DNA of 13,521 nucleotides from Treponema sp. (lineage in GTDB: Bacteria; Spirochaetota; Spirochaetia; Treponematales; Breznakiellaceae). Under the pieces are notes generated by a model. The model had not been told where the DNA came from and searched no databases. It saw only the letters and a list, made by a program, of their open reading frames with translations. A program made the position numbers and the translations under genes. Within the stretch, counting starts at the first letter, position 1. Each line of letters begins with the position of its first letter. This document shows positions 1 through 8,180 of this stretch, one piece after another. The stretch covers positions 1 through 13,521 of the forward strand of contig JAITQR010000181.1 in NCBI GenBank assembly GCA_031288815.1. Reading direction: 5' to 3'.

Positions 1-344
1 ATGTCCGCCGGGACGCTTGCCGGTGCGCCGCCGCTTTCCCCGGGTAAAACATCCGCCCACGTCCCGGCCCCGTCTATGCCGCTTAACCGGGCGATAGCCC
101 CCGCCAGTTCCGGCGCGTCTTCATCATCCGGGGCTTCTATAACGTTTTCTTCATTGCCGGAAGATTTTTCCGGGCTTTCCGCGGATCCGGAAAGTTTTCC
201 GGAAGGTTTGGAGGCTTTCCCGCCGGCCAGATCCACCAGAAAGGCGGGAGGATCGGACCTGGTACAGGAGGAGAGGCAGAAAAGGCAAAACAGAAAAACA
301 AGCCGCCGAAACAGAGGGCGTCTTACGGGTAAAGTTGAGTACAT
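1..344 (-). CDS. Putative lipoprotein, N-terminal part (runs off left edge)
   Basis: I translated this by hand on the minus strand. An ATG at 344 follows an AAGGAG Shine-Dalgarno with a 4-nt gap, and the frame stays open to base 1, giving about 114 residues with no stop. The N-terminus has Arg at 8, 9, 13 and 14, then a hydrophobic run at about 15-24, then a lipobox-like LSSC with Cys27. This fits a signal peptidase II signal of the loose type known from spirochaetes. After Cys27 comes a low-complexity Ser/Gly/Lys stretch and then an acidic stretch (about residues 40-80, with EDAPE near the end) that looks like a disordered tether. No domain is recognisable in the visible part. It lies 46 bp downstream of the DUF815 ATPase on the same strand, so it may share its transcript. 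The product is inferred to be anchored on a membrane surface; its function is unknown. Confidence 0.72.
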   Translation of the reverse strand, partial: MYSTLPVRRPLFRRLVFLFCLFCLSSCTRSDPPAFLVDLAGGKASKPSGKLSGSAESPEKSSGNEENVIEAPDDEDAPELAGAIARLSGIDGAGTWADVLPGESGGAPASVPAD

Positions 345-390
345 GGTTCTCCTTGCATCGGGAGCCTTCCGCCTTTGGCGAATATCCCGT

Positions 391-1842
391 TTACTCCCAG
401 GGGAAAGGGCCGCCCCCCTCCACCCAGTCCACAAACTGGCGGGCTGTACGCGGGGAACGGCCGTTGAACCACCGTTCCCAGCGGACGGCGTTCTCCCGGA
501 ACTGTCCGCGAATCCTTTCCGAATCCGCCGTGGTTTCGGCCCCCAGCCCGGAGGCCCGCGCGAGGGGCGGCAGAAGCCCCCGTTTCTCCGCGATAAAACA
601 GGCGATGTCCAGGTATTCTTCCTGGTTCGGCGCGCCGAAGATCACCGTAAGGCCGAAACGATCCGACAGGGAAAGCTGTTCCTGCATGGCGTCAAAGGAT
701 CTGACTTCGGCGTCCGCGGATATTCCCGGGCCGGGCCGGTCGGAATGGCGTTCCTTTACCAGGTGCCGCCGGTTGCTGGTAGCGTAGACCACCGTATTGG
801 CGGGACGGCTTTCGGCGCTCCCTTCCAGAAGGGCCTTGAGGGCGGTAAAGGAATCATCCGTGGTCTCGAAAGAAAGATCGTCAATAAAGATGACGAACTT
901 GAGGCCCCGGGAAGCGGTAAACTCAAGAATGGCGGGGAGTTCCCCCAGGCTTTCCTTGGGTGTCTCCAGGAGCCGGAGGCCCCGGGAAGCGTAGTCCCCG
1001 CAGACCGCCTTGACGGTGGCGGATTTTCCCGTACCCCGGTCACCGTAGAGGAGGATGTTGCCGGCGGGTTTCCCTTCCAGAAAACGCAGGGTGTTGGCTA
1101 TTACCAGGCCCCGCTGATCCTGGTAGCCCGAAAGATCCGAAAGCCTTACCGGGTCGGGATTCAGCACCGGCAGGGCGGAGGAGGAGGCCCAGCGGAAACT
1201 ACGGTAAAGACCCAGGAGGCCCGCGCCGCCATGGCGGAGACGGGCGATAAATTTTCCCGTATCCCCGGCCCAGTCCCCGCCGGGCGGGAAAAAGGCCGGA
1301 TCCGGCCCCCTTTCCGGGTTCCCCTGCCCATTGTCCGCCAATCCCGGTTTTAGGGCCCGGGCTTCCGCCTCCACCAGAAGGGCCTGATCCGGAAAGCCTT
1401 CGGCGCGGAACCGGGCGGCGACGCCAAGGCCCAGGGCGGAAAGATCCAGGCAGGCGATGCGCCCCAACCGGGCAAGGTCGTTCCGGGCCAGGGTGAAAAG
1501 AAGCCCCCCCTGTTCCAAGCCCCCCTCCGATAGTTCAGCGGCCCGGGTAAAGGGGTTGTCATCGGTAAGGGTAAGGAAACGGATCGCCGAAAAGAACGGG
1601 GATTCCCCCGGTTTGGGGATCGGGGAAGCGGCGGCGGTACCGCCGAGGACCCGCGGTAAAGCCGGCCAGAACCTGAAAAGATCCGGGGCTTCCCCGCCCC
1701 CGCCTTCGGCATGGAAACGGGAGAGGGCCGCGAGGAGCTTCCGGAGCGCCCTCAGCAGGGGGTGTTTCCGCAGACCGGCGTATACCGTGAGCCCCGCCAG
1801 GTCCGCAAGCGCGGCCTTGACGCGGGCTTCCAAGCTGTTCAT
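391..1842 (-). CDS. DUF815-family AAA+ ATPase
   Basis: The protein is 483 aa. Its C-terminal half is a P-loop ATPase of the DUF815 type. Walker A is GDRGTGKS (267-274), preceded by NILLYG. Walker B is VIFIDD (317-322), followed by LSFE. A conserved ALKALLEGS stretch follows at about 334-342, then the VVYATSNRRHL sensor-like segment (351-361). The order and wording of these motifs match the family closely. The C-terminal part (390-475) has an AAA lid-like region with a SPRTARQFVDW motif. The first 230 residues are Leu/Ala-rich and poorly conserved, which is usual for this family. The biochemical role of the family is not established; an ATP-driven remodelling activity is an inference. The ATG at 1842 has no clear Shine-Dalgarno, so a start inside the variable N-terminus is possible. 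The gene is divergent from paralogue A with a 139-bp gap. Long plus-strand frames opposite it are GC-rich shadows. Confidence 0.9.
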   Translation of the reverse strand: MNSLEARVKAALADLAGLTVYAGLRKHPLLRALRKLLAALSRFHAEGGGGEAPDLFRFWPALPRVLGGTAAASPIPKPGESPFFSAIRFLTLTDDNPFTRAAELSEGGLEQGGLLFTLARNDLARLGRIACLDLSALGLGVAARFRAEGFPDQALLVEAEARALKPGLADNGQGNPERGPDPAFFPPGGDWAGDTGKFIARLRHGGAGLLGLYRSFRWASSSALPVLNPDPVRLSDLSGYQDQRGLVIANTLRFLEGKPAGNILLYGDRGTGKSATVKAVCGDYASRGLRLLETPKESLGELPAILEFTASRGLKFVIFIDDLSFETTDDSFTALKALLEGSAESRPANTVVYATSNRRHLVKERHSDRPGPGISADAEVRSFDAMQEQLSLSDRFGLTVIFGAPNQEEYLDIACFIAEKRGLLPPLARASGLGAETTADSERIRGQFRENAVRWERWFNGRSPRTARQFVDWVEGGGPFPWE

Positions 1843-1942
1843 GGGGGAATACTACCCGGTTTTACGGGTTTACGGAACCGCGCGGCTTGATCCGGCAGCC
1901 TGTCGCGCTTCATTCCCGGACAAATTCTAAAACCCGCGCCCG

Positions 1943-1972
1943 TTGACCTTGTTTCAAAGCCGGACGTATAGT
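1943..1972 (+). promoter_or_regulatory. Sigma-70-type promoter for paralogue A
   Basis: TTGACC at 1943-1948 and TATAGT at 1967-1972 are separated by 18 bp, in an AT-richer patch just before the ATG at 1982. Only 9 nt separate the -10 hexamer from the ATG, so the predicted transcript would have almost no leader. Motif matches only; no start site is measured. Confidence 0.5.
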
Positions 1973-1981
1973 CTATAAGGT

Positions 1982-3712
1982 ATGCCCGGTTCAGATACCC
2001 TCGAGCGATTGGCCACTCGTCTAAGCCTGGAAGAGCGGCACGAGTTCCTTGAGAAGCTTAAAGCCCAATCCAGCATGTCCGGTGAACCCCTCTACGCCGC
2101 CTGGGCCGAAGAAAAGGGCGCGGACTCCGGTCTTGAGGGGCAATATGCCCGTTTGCCCTGGTATTACCGCCTTCTTTACCTTGTTTTAAGTTTTTTTAAA
2201 AACAAGCCCCCCAAAGCGCTGTTCCAGGATGGCCGGATTGAAAAGTTGGGCCGGGAGATCGCCGCCGGGTATCCCCGGCTTTTCAATAACCAGAGGAACC
2301 AGTTGCTGAACGGGTTCTATGATTTTCTTGAGACCCTGAAAACGGACGTGCGTTTTTTCTTCGACGCCCTGGATGTAAGCGTCAACAAGGATAGGGGAAG
2401 TTTTTACGCTTTTCTCGCTTCCCTGGAGATGCAGGATATCCACCGCCGCCTGGAAGCGGAAACCGCCCCCGAATATTTGAATGGAAAGAACCCCCGAAAG
2501 CCGGATGCGGAAGTCCGCCAGTTTGCCCTCCATGCCATGGAAGCTATCCTTTCCGGCATAAGCGAGGATCAGCGGCGCCTTATGTACTTCAACGCCCGGT
2601 CTCTGTTTTGCCTCAAAGAACTGGCTTCTTTTCTGTATGACCGGGTACTTGGGGCTTTTGGAAACGATCCCCGGGGAAAGGGAATGGCCTGTTCGATCTT
2701 TGTGGTCAAAGATATGCTGGGGACGCTGAACAATATCCTTTTTTCCCTGAGTTCGCCTCCCAATATAACCCTGCTGGAATCACTTTTTGTTTTTATCCTC
2801 CAGGAAAGATCCGCCGGGCCGGATTTCGATATGGATCAAGAAATCAGGAATCTTCTTGGCCGCGCGGAAAACGCCCTGGAGACCATCCGGGATTTCAACA
2901 AACAGATCCCCCTGATCCTGCTGCTCCGTTACGCCAGCCGGGATATAGGCCTCTGTCCCAAGGCTATATCGGGAGGGGAAGACTGGTTTGCCGTTTACCG
3001 GGACTACTGGCGGCACCGTATTGAGGAACAGTTTGCCGCGTACGCCCAGAGCCGCCGCCGCCAGGAGATGCTTAAGCTCTTCGATCGATTTTTCGGGGGT
3101 GTGGAACTTTTGATGGTGAAAAACGCCCTGTCCGAAACCAATCCCAACGGGATGCCGCTTCCCGGTGTTTTTGCCCTTTCTTTCCTGCTTACCTTTCACG
3201 AAGTGGTTTTTATGACCCGTATCAACACGGTCTTGCAGTCTATCCTGGCGGAGGGTGTTTTTTTTAAGCGGGAGAATTATACCGATTTTAGCGCGGCTTA
3301 CGGCGATCTTCTCAAGCTTGCGGAAGATATAAAAAACCTGGACATCAAGCTGGATCCTGGGGGGGAGTACGGAAAACGCTACGCCCTGGCGAAGCAGGAT
3401 ATGTCGTCCCTCCCGGTGAAAAGACGGAAGATCCAGATGGCCTTAGATGACGCCTCCGGGGAGCTTGGGCGGATCCTGGTACGGGCCAGGGAGGCAATGA
3501 AACTCCTGATCTCCCTGCTTGCCGGAATTGTAAAAAGGGAACCGGAGGCCAAATACGATTCCCTCTCTAACTTTGAGGATATCCAAGCCCAGGAGCCGGA
3601 TTTTATCAACAGGCTTGTTTCGGTAATCCAGTTGTTTCACGATACCCTGGATCTGCTCGCCAATATTGACCTGATGGAAAACACCGGCGCGAAGCAGCCT
3701 GGTTGCCCATAG
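1982..3712 (+). CDS. Conserved helical protein, spirochaetal DUF5312-like (paralogue A)
   Basis: The product is 576 aa with no signal peptide and no recognised catalytic motif. It is rich in Leu, Phe, Arg and Glu and appears almost entirely alpha-helical. There is a hydrophobic patch at about 58-72 and another at about 395-412; neither is a clean membrane span. Its second half (about 285-565) aligns by eye, in order and at similar spacing, with residues 225-505 of the protein encoded at 8181-9707. Corresponding points are IRDFNKQIPLILLLRYASR with LRDLKQSKIIELIIRHATK, and the terminal helix before LLANIDL with the one ending VQLMALT. I believe this is the family Pfam calls DUF5312, but the number is from memory. 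The start at ATG 1982 is supported by a promoter just upstream, but the Shine-Dalgarno is poor (AAGG 1 nt from the ATG). Function unknown; probably cytosolic or membrane-peripheral. Confidence 0.9.
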   Translation: MPGSDTLERLATRLSLEERHEFLEKLKAQSSMSGEPLYAAWAEEKGADSGLEGQYARLPWYYRLLYLVLSFFKNKPPKALFQDGRIEKLGREIAAGYPRLFNNQRNQLLNGFYDFLETLKTDVRFFFDALDVSVNKDRGSFYAFLASLEMQDIHRRLEAETAPEYLNGKNPRKPDAEVRQFALHAMEAILSGISEDQRRLMYFNARSLFCLKELASFLYDRVLGAFGNDPRGKGMACSIFVVKDMLGTLNNILFSLSSPPNITLLESLFVFILQERSAGPDFDMDQEIRNLLGRAENALETIRDFNKQIPLILLLRYASRDIGLCPKAISGGEDWFAVYRDYWRHRIEEQFAAYAQSRRRQEMLKLFDRFFGGVELLMVKNALSETNPNGMPLPGVFALSFLLTFHEVVFMTRINTVLQSILAEGVFFKRENYTDFSAAYGDLLKLAEDIKNLDIKLDPGGEYGKRYALAKQDMSSLPVKRRKIQMALDDASGELGRILVRAREAMKLLISLLAGIVKREPEAKYDSLSNFEDIQAQEPDFINRLVSVIQLFHDTLDLLANIDLMENTGAKQPGCP

Positions 3713-3765
3713 GGGCTCTTTTAAAATTCCGGTTTTGAGAGAGCGGGCTTAGACTTAACGGTAGA

Positions 3766-3795
3766 ATTGTTCGGGAACTTCAGTTTCTGAACAAC
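3766..3795. repeat. Palindromic repeat copy 1, upstream of argS
   Basis: Arms TTGTTCGGGAAC (3767-3778) and GTTTCTGAACAA (3783-3794) form a 12-bp stem with two G-U pairs, closed by a 4-nt loop, TTCA. It lies between paralogue A and argS, ending 34 nt before the chosen argS start. It matches the copy at 5714-5743 at 23 of 30 positions. It could act on argS mRNA as a leader hairpin, or it may simply be a dispersed element. Confidence 0.75.
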
Positions 3796-3828
3796 CAACG
3801 CTTAAAAACAGTAAACGGAAGGATGGAG

Positions 3829-5658
3829 ATGCAGGATTTTAAGAAGCCATGGAAAATACGGATTGCCCGGGGGCTAAACGCCCTGTTGAAAGACGCGGGA
3901 ATATCCGGGACGATTGATCCCGCCCAGGTTATCGCGGAGCTTCCCCCCAGGCCGGAACTGGGGGATCTGGGTTTTCCCATGTTCGCCTACGCCAAGACCT
4001 TGCGCAAGGCCCCGTCTCAGATTGCCGAGCTGCTTGTCTCCGCCCTGGCCGCGGATGGCGGTGAGGGGAGGGGAGGGGGCTTTGCCGCGGAAGGCCCCTA
4101 CGTAAATGTCCGGCTTGACCGGGGCGCTGTCGCCGGGGAGCTGCTTTCCGCGATCCTCCGCGAAGACGGGCCGGCCTTCGGTTTCGGCAGACCCGGAACC
4201 CTGGCGGGAAGCCGGATTATGGTGGAATTTTCAAGCCCCAACACCAACAAGCCCCTCCACCTGGGGCATTTGCGTAATGACGCGCTGGGGGAGAGCGTTT
4301 CCCGGATCCTCGCCGCCTGCGGCGCGGAACTTCGGAAGGTCTGTATCATCAACGACCGGGGTATCCACATCTGCAAGTCCATGCTGGCCTATCAGGAACA
4401 GGGGGAGGGCAGAACCCCCGAATCCGAGGGGCTTAAAAGCGACCGTTTTGTGGGGGACTGGTACGTGCGGTTCAGCGGGGATTTGAAGGAGGAAACCGAT
4501 GCCCTGGTAAGGGAGAAAGGGCTGGACAAAAAAATAGCCGAGGCCCAGGCTCCCATTATGGGCAGGGCCCAGGAGCTGCTCCGCAAATGGGAAGCGGGGG
4601 ATGAGGAAACCGTATCCCTGTGGAAGCGGATGAACCGCTGGGCCGTGGAAGGGATAAAGCAGACCTACGCCCGTACCGGGATCTCCTTCGATCAGTATTA
4701 CTTTGAAAGCCGGACCTACCTCCTGGGAAGAGACGAGATCCTCAAGGGCCTGGATAAGGGCGTCTTCTACCGGGAAGAGGACGGATCGGTACAGATCGAT
4801 CTAAGCGCGGAGAAACTGGATAAGAAAGTCCTGCTCCGCAAGGACGGGACTTCCATCTACATAACCCAGGATATCGGCACGGCCATTTACCGCCACCGGG
4901 ACTGGCCCTTCGACCGGCTGGTTTACGTGGTAGGATCGGAACAGCAGTACCACTTTAAGGCGCTTTTCGCGATCCTCAACAGGCTGGGCTTTGAGTGGGC
5001 GAAAAACCTCTACCATCTTTCCTACGGCATGGTGAATCTGCCGGAAGGCAGGATGAAGAGCCGGGAGGGGACGGTGGTTGACGCGGACGACCTTATGGAC
5101 CGCCTTCGGGACATGGCCCTGGAGGAGATTCGGGAAAAGGACAGGGAGGAAGACGTGGGAGACCCCGGCGTGGTGGCGGAAAAGATAGCCCTCGGGGCGC
5201 TCCACTACTTCCTGCTCCAGGTCTCCCCCGCCAAAGACATGCTCTTCGATCCCAAAGAATCCCTTTCGTTTAACGGCAATACGGGGCCTTACCTCCAGTA
5301 CATGGGGGCGCGGATATCCGCCCTGCTTCGCAAGGCCCTTGTCCGGGGCGGATCTTCCCGGGAAGGGGACTACGACCCGGCGCTGCTTAGCGGAGACGCC
5401 GAATGGGAGCTGCTCAAGTCCCTGGCCGCCTACCCGGAGACAGTGGCCGCGGCGGCGGCGGGGATGGACCCGTCCCTCCTGACGGCCTACCTTTACGAAC
5501 TTTCCAAGTGCTTCAGCCGCTTCTATCACGACTGCCCGGTTCTGAGCGCGGAAAGCCCCGGTCTGGTCCGGGCGCGGCTGGCCCTGAGCCGGGCGGTTCT
5601 GAGGGTTCTTAAAGACGCCCTGGAACTGGTCTGTATCCCCTTTCTGGAGGCCATGTAA
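3829..5658 (+). CDS. argS: Arginyl-tRNA synthetase
   Basis: This is a class I aminoacyl-tRNA synthetase that charges tRNA-Arg with arginine using ATP, in the cytosol. The protein is 609 aa from this start, close to family length. The N-terminal additional domain occupies about residues 1-110. The catalytic core begins with VEFSSPNTNKPLHLGHLRND, where HLGH is the HIGH signature (144-147). The second signature is the KMSKS equivalent, MKSREG (409-414). The segment YVVGSEQQYHFK and the anticodon-binding DALR-type C-terminal domain (about 480-609, with a FSRFYHDCPV stretch) are also typical. There are two in-frame ATGs, at 3823 and 3829. GGAAGG directly abuts the first but lies 6 nt before the second, so 3829 is preferred. 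The gene stands alone between two related palindromic repeats and converges with mazG. It appears complete. Confidence 0.97.
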   Translation: MQDFKKPWKIRIARGLNALLKDAGISGTIDPAQVIAELPPRPELGDLGFPMFAYAKTLRKAPSQIAELLVSALAADGGEGRGGGFAAEGPYVNVRLDRGAVAGELLSAILREDGPAFGFGRPGTLAGSRIMVEFSSPNTNKPLHLGHLRNDALGESVSRILAACGAELRKVCIINDRGIHICKSMLAYQEQGEGRTPESEGLKSDRFVGDWYVRFSGDLKEETDALVREKGLDKKIAEAQAPIMGRAQELLRKWEAGDEETVSLWKRMNRWAVEGIKQTYARTGISFDQYYFESRTYLLGRDEILKGLDKGVFYREEDGSVQIDLSAEKLDKKVLLRKDGTSIYITQDIGTAIYRHRDWPFDRLVYVVGSEQQYHFKALFAILNRLGFEWAKNLYHLSYGMVNLPEGRMKSREGTVVDADDLMDRLRDMALEEIREKDREEDVGDPGVVAEKIALGALHYFLLQVSPAKDMLFDPKESLSFNGNTGPYLQYMGARISALLRKALVRGGSSREGDYDPALLSGDAEWELLKSLAAYPETVAAAAAGMDPSLLTAYLYELSKCFSRFYHDCPVLSAESPGLVRARLALSRAVLRVLKDALELVCIPFLEAM

Positions 5659-5713
5659 GGGGGACCGGCCAAACCCGCCACGTTCTCAATCGGTAATCTT
5701 ATTCCAAGCGGTT

Positions 5714-5743
5714 GTTGTTTGGAAACTGACGTTTCCGAACAAC
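5714..5743. repeat. Palindromic repeat copy 2, downstream of argS
   Basis: Arms GTTGTTTGGAAAC (5714-5726) and GTTTCCGAACAAC (5731-5743) form a 13-bp stem with one G-U pair and a TGAC loop. It sits in the 120-bp gap between the convergent argS and mazG genes, where it could act as a two-way transcription barrier. No T-tract follows on either strand, so it is not a standard intrinsic terminator. It is related to the copy at 3766-3795. Confidence 0.8.
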
Positions 5744-5778
5744 TCTGTTTATGCTTATGCGCGAAACACGGCAAACCG

Positions 5779-6591
5779 CTACAGGCCCTTGGCCTCCTCC
5801 CAGTAGCGGTCCATAAGGGCAAGGTTTTCCCTCTTCATTTCCTGGCCCTGTTCCTTCATGGCTTTTTCCACATGCCTGAAACGTTTATCAAATTTGACGT
5901 TGCTCCGCTGAAGGGCAACGGAAGGATCGATTTTCAGGAAGCGGCAGAGGTTCACCACGGAGAAGAGCAGATCCCCCAGTTCGGTCTCCAGGGCCTCCGC
6001 CGGCTCCCCAAGGGCATCGCCGTCAATGGAACCGGCGGTTTCCGAGAGAATTTCCTCCGCCTCCCCCAGTTCCTCCCACACCTTGTTGAGAACGTCTTCT
6101 ACCGCGGACCAGTCGAAACCCGCCTGGGCGGCCTTTTTCTGGAGTTCATAGGCCCGGTTCAGGGGGGGAAGGCTCCGGGGAACCTCGTCGAGGGCCGAGT
6201 CTTTTGGCTTACGGCCCTCCTGTTCCACCTTGATCTTGGCCCAGTTTTCCAGGACTTCCGCGCTGTCTTTTACCTTGGTTTCGCCGAATACGTGGGGGTG
6301 GCGGCGGATAAGCTTTTCCCCGATGCCTTCCAGGGTCTCCGCCACGGTAAAGAGCCCCTCCTCCTGGTGCATGTAGGAAAGCATGGTCACCAGCAGGTAG
6401 AGATCCCCCAACTCTTCCCTGATATGGGCGGGATCTTTTTCGTCAATGGCTTCCACGCATTCGTAGGTTTCTTCCAGAAGGTCTCCCCGGAGGCTCCGGG
6501 GGCTCTGCTCCTGGTCCCAGGGACAGCCACCGGGACCCCGGAGGCGGACGATTACATCGTACAGGTACTTAAAGGCTTCGCTTTCGTTCAT
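5779..6591 (-). CDS. mazG: Nucleoside triphosphate pyrophosphohydrolase MazG
   Basis: The 270-aa product belongs to the all-alpha NTP pyrophosphohydrolase family, which hydrolyses (d)NTPs to the monophosphate and pyrophosphate and clears damaged or excess nucleotides. It has the two-domain layout of E. coli MazG and similar length. The N-terminal domain starts with the hallmark LRGPGGCPWDQEQS (about 17-30). The metal-binding EExxE...ExxD signature follows as LLEETYE (Glu40, Glu41, Glu44) and REELGDL (Glu59, Glu60, Asp63). A second copy appears in the C-terminal half as WEELGEAEE and LETELGDLLF. The ATG at 6591 is preferred over the in-frame ATG at 6603, because AGGA lies 5 nt upstream of it and the 6603 site has no ribosome-binding site. 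The Shine-Dalgarno overlaps the garD stop codon, so the two genes are probably translationally coupled. Confidence 0.95.
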   Translation of the reverse strand: MNESEAFKYLYDVIVRLRGPGGCPWDQEQSPRSLRGDLLEETYECVEAIDEKDPAHIREELGDLYLLVTMLSYMHQEEGLFTVAETLEGIGEKLIRRHPHVFGETKVKDSAEVLENWAKIKVEQEGRKPKDSALDEVPRSLPPLNRAYELQKKAAQAGFDWSAVEDVLNKVWEELGEAEEILSETAGSIDGDALGEPAEALETELGDLLFSVVNLCRFLKIDPSVALQRSNVKFDKRFRHVEKAMKEQGQEMKRENLALMDRYWEEAKGL

Positions 6592-6599
6592 AGGGTTCC

Positions 6600-8129
6600 T
6601 CATGTAATTGGGGAGGGGTCGAAGAGATCGATATCGTTGTAGAGCTGGTACTTCTCCACCCAGGGCTTGTAGCGGCCGCTGGCGGTATCAACGATCATCC
6701 GGAAGATCCGTTCCCCCACTTCGCCGATGCTTTCCTCTCCCGTGGCGATAACGCCGGCGTCCACGTCAATAAGATCCCGCCACTGTCTTTTCAGATCCGT
6801 CCGGGAACTTACCTTGATAACCGGAGCCGCCGCGAGCCCGTAGGGGGTTCCCCGGCCGGTCATAAACACCTGGAGGCCGATGCCGCTGGCGAGCTGCAGG
6901 GGGCCGCAGACAAAATCGCTGGCCGGGGTGGCGGCGAAAATCAGGCCCCGCCGGGAAGGCCGTTCCCCCGGGGACAGCACTTCCGCTATGGGGGAAGCCC
7001 CGGATTTGGCGATGGAGCCCATGGCCTTTTCCAGGACGTTTGCGAGCCCCCCCTGCTTGTTGCCGGGGCTTGGGTTGGCGCTGCGGTCGGCTCCTCCCTG
7101 TTCCAGGTACGCGTCGTACCACTTCATCTCCCGGGCCAGTTTTTGGGCGCTTTCCCTGTCGGCGCAGCGGGCGGCAAGGAGGTGGACCGCGTCACGGACT
7201 TCGGTTACCTCGGAGAAAAGCACCGTTCCCCCGGCCTGAACCAGAAGATCGCTGGCGTAGCCCGCCGCGGGGTTGGCGGTGATCCCCGAAAAGGCGTCGC
7301 TGCCCCCGCACTGCATGCCAACGCAGAGTTTTTCCAGAGGCAGGCTGACCCGCCGCCGCCGGTTAAGCCGCTCCAGTTTTTTTTCCGCCATGTCCATAAT
7401 CGCGTCTATCATCCCGCCGAAACCTTCCTGCCGCTGCAGAACAACGACGTTTTCCCCGTTGTCTTCGTCAGGCTCAAGCAGCATGTCCATGGTGAACTTC
7501 TCGCAGCCCAGGCCGGCCACCATAATCTCCCCCCCGAAGTTGGGGTTGCGGAGCAGGTTTTTCAGGGTGCGCTGGGGAATATCCGAGTCCCTGGCGTGAA
7601 TGGCGATTCCGCAGCCGTAGGCGTGGTTCAGGGCCGTTACCCCGTCCACGTTCGGGTACCTGGGCAAAAGCTCCGTTCTGATCCTCCCAACGGCGGCGTT
7701 AAGGACGCCGGCCACACACTGCACGGAACTCATGATGCCCAGGATGTTCCTGGTTCCGGCGAAGGGGTTTCCCGGAACATCGTAGCCCTCAAAAACAAGG
7801 GGCAGATCCTCCGGAACCGGGAGGGCGGGGGGAACGGCATTGGTTCCGAAGGGCGCCTCGTCCGGTTCCGGGGGAGGGGGAAGGCGGAGCATGTGTTCGT
7901 CTATCCTGCCCCCGGCCCGGACATCCCTGGTAAGACGGCCAAGGACAACCCCGTAGCGGATGACCGGGTCTCCCTCTCTCATGTCCCGCAGGGCGATCTT
8001 GTGGCCCTGGGGGATATCCTCCAGGGCCTTGAGCCTGGTCTCCCCATCCCGGATCTCCCCGCCCCGGGGCGTATCCGCCACCGGGATCAGCACGTTGTCG
8101 CCGGGGCTGACTTTTATGGTTCGTATCAT
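6600..8129 (-). CDS. garD: Galactarate dehydratase
   Basis: The 509-aa enzyme dehydrates galactarate (mucate) to 5-keto-4-deoxy-glucarate, the entry step of galactarate catabolism, in the cytosol. The N-terminal SAF-like domain (about 8-85) contains IPQGHKIAL with His43. The UxaA-type catalytic region follows, with conserved Cys at 138 (SVQCVAG), 173 (YGCGIAI), 209 (GLGCEK) and 274 (GMQCGGSDAFSGITANPA). The stretches RSANPSPGNK, GLANVLEKA, ATPASDFVCG and the terminus FDPSPIT fit GarD better than altronate dehydratase UxaA, the closest alternative. A GGAGG lies 8 nt before the ATG at 8129. The gene is 51 bp downstream of paralogue B and runs into mazG with an 8-bp gap. No other galactarate gene (transporter, aldolase, tartronate semialdehyde reductase) is in the window, so the pathway context is not confirmed here. 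Confidence 0.93.
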   Translation of the reverse strand: MIRTIKVSPGDNVLIPVADTPRGGEIRDGETRLKALEDIPQGHKIALRDMREGDPVIRYGVVLGRLTRDVRAGGRIDEHMLRLPPPPEPDEAPFGTNAVPPALPVPEDLPLVFEGYDVPGNPFAGTRNILGIMSSVQCVAGVLNAAVGRIRTELLPRYPNVDGVTALNHAYGCGIAIHARDSDIPQRTLKNLLRNPNFGGEIMVAGLGCEKFTMDMLLEPDEDNGENVVVLQRQEGFGGMIDAIMDMAEKKLERLNRRRRVSLPLEKLCVGMQCGGSDAFSGITANPAAGYASDLLVQAGGTVLFSEVTEVRDAVHLLAARCADRESAQKLAREMKWYDAYLEQGGADRSANPSPGNKQGGLANVLEKAMGSIAKSGASPIAEVLSPGERPSRRGLIFAATPASDFVCGPLQLASGIGLQVFMTGRGTPYGLAAAPVIKVSSRTDLKRQWRDLIDVDAGVIATGEESIGEVGERIFRMIVDTASGRYKPWVEKYQLYNDIDLFDPSPIT

Positions 8130-8180
8130 TACCTTGGCCTCCCGTCAAACGGTAGGAAAACAGCGGCACAGGGAACCATT

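Noticed and set aside
1..1353. 450-codon plus-strand open frame opposite the DUF815 gene
   Set aside because: It has no family features, is rich in Gly, Pro and Arg, and lies opposite a protein with clear Walker motifs and opposite the lipoprotein start. GC-rich third positions commonly leave such frames open.
1856..1876. Short tandem-like motif (CGGTTTTACGG, GTTTACGG) before the DUF815 gene
   Set aside because: Two imperfect copies in a short stretch are within chance, and they match no known operator.
5714..5743. Intrinsic terminator for argS and mazG
   Set aside because: The stem is strong but no U-tract follows on either strand, and the related copy sits upstream of argS. A dispersed palindrome explains both better, though a barrier effect is possible.
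6600..8129. Altronate dehydratase (UxaA) as the name for this gene
   Set aside because: The same superfamily, but the segments around IPQGHKIAL, RSANPSPGNK, ATPASDFVCG and the FDPSPIT end match galactarate dehydratase better.
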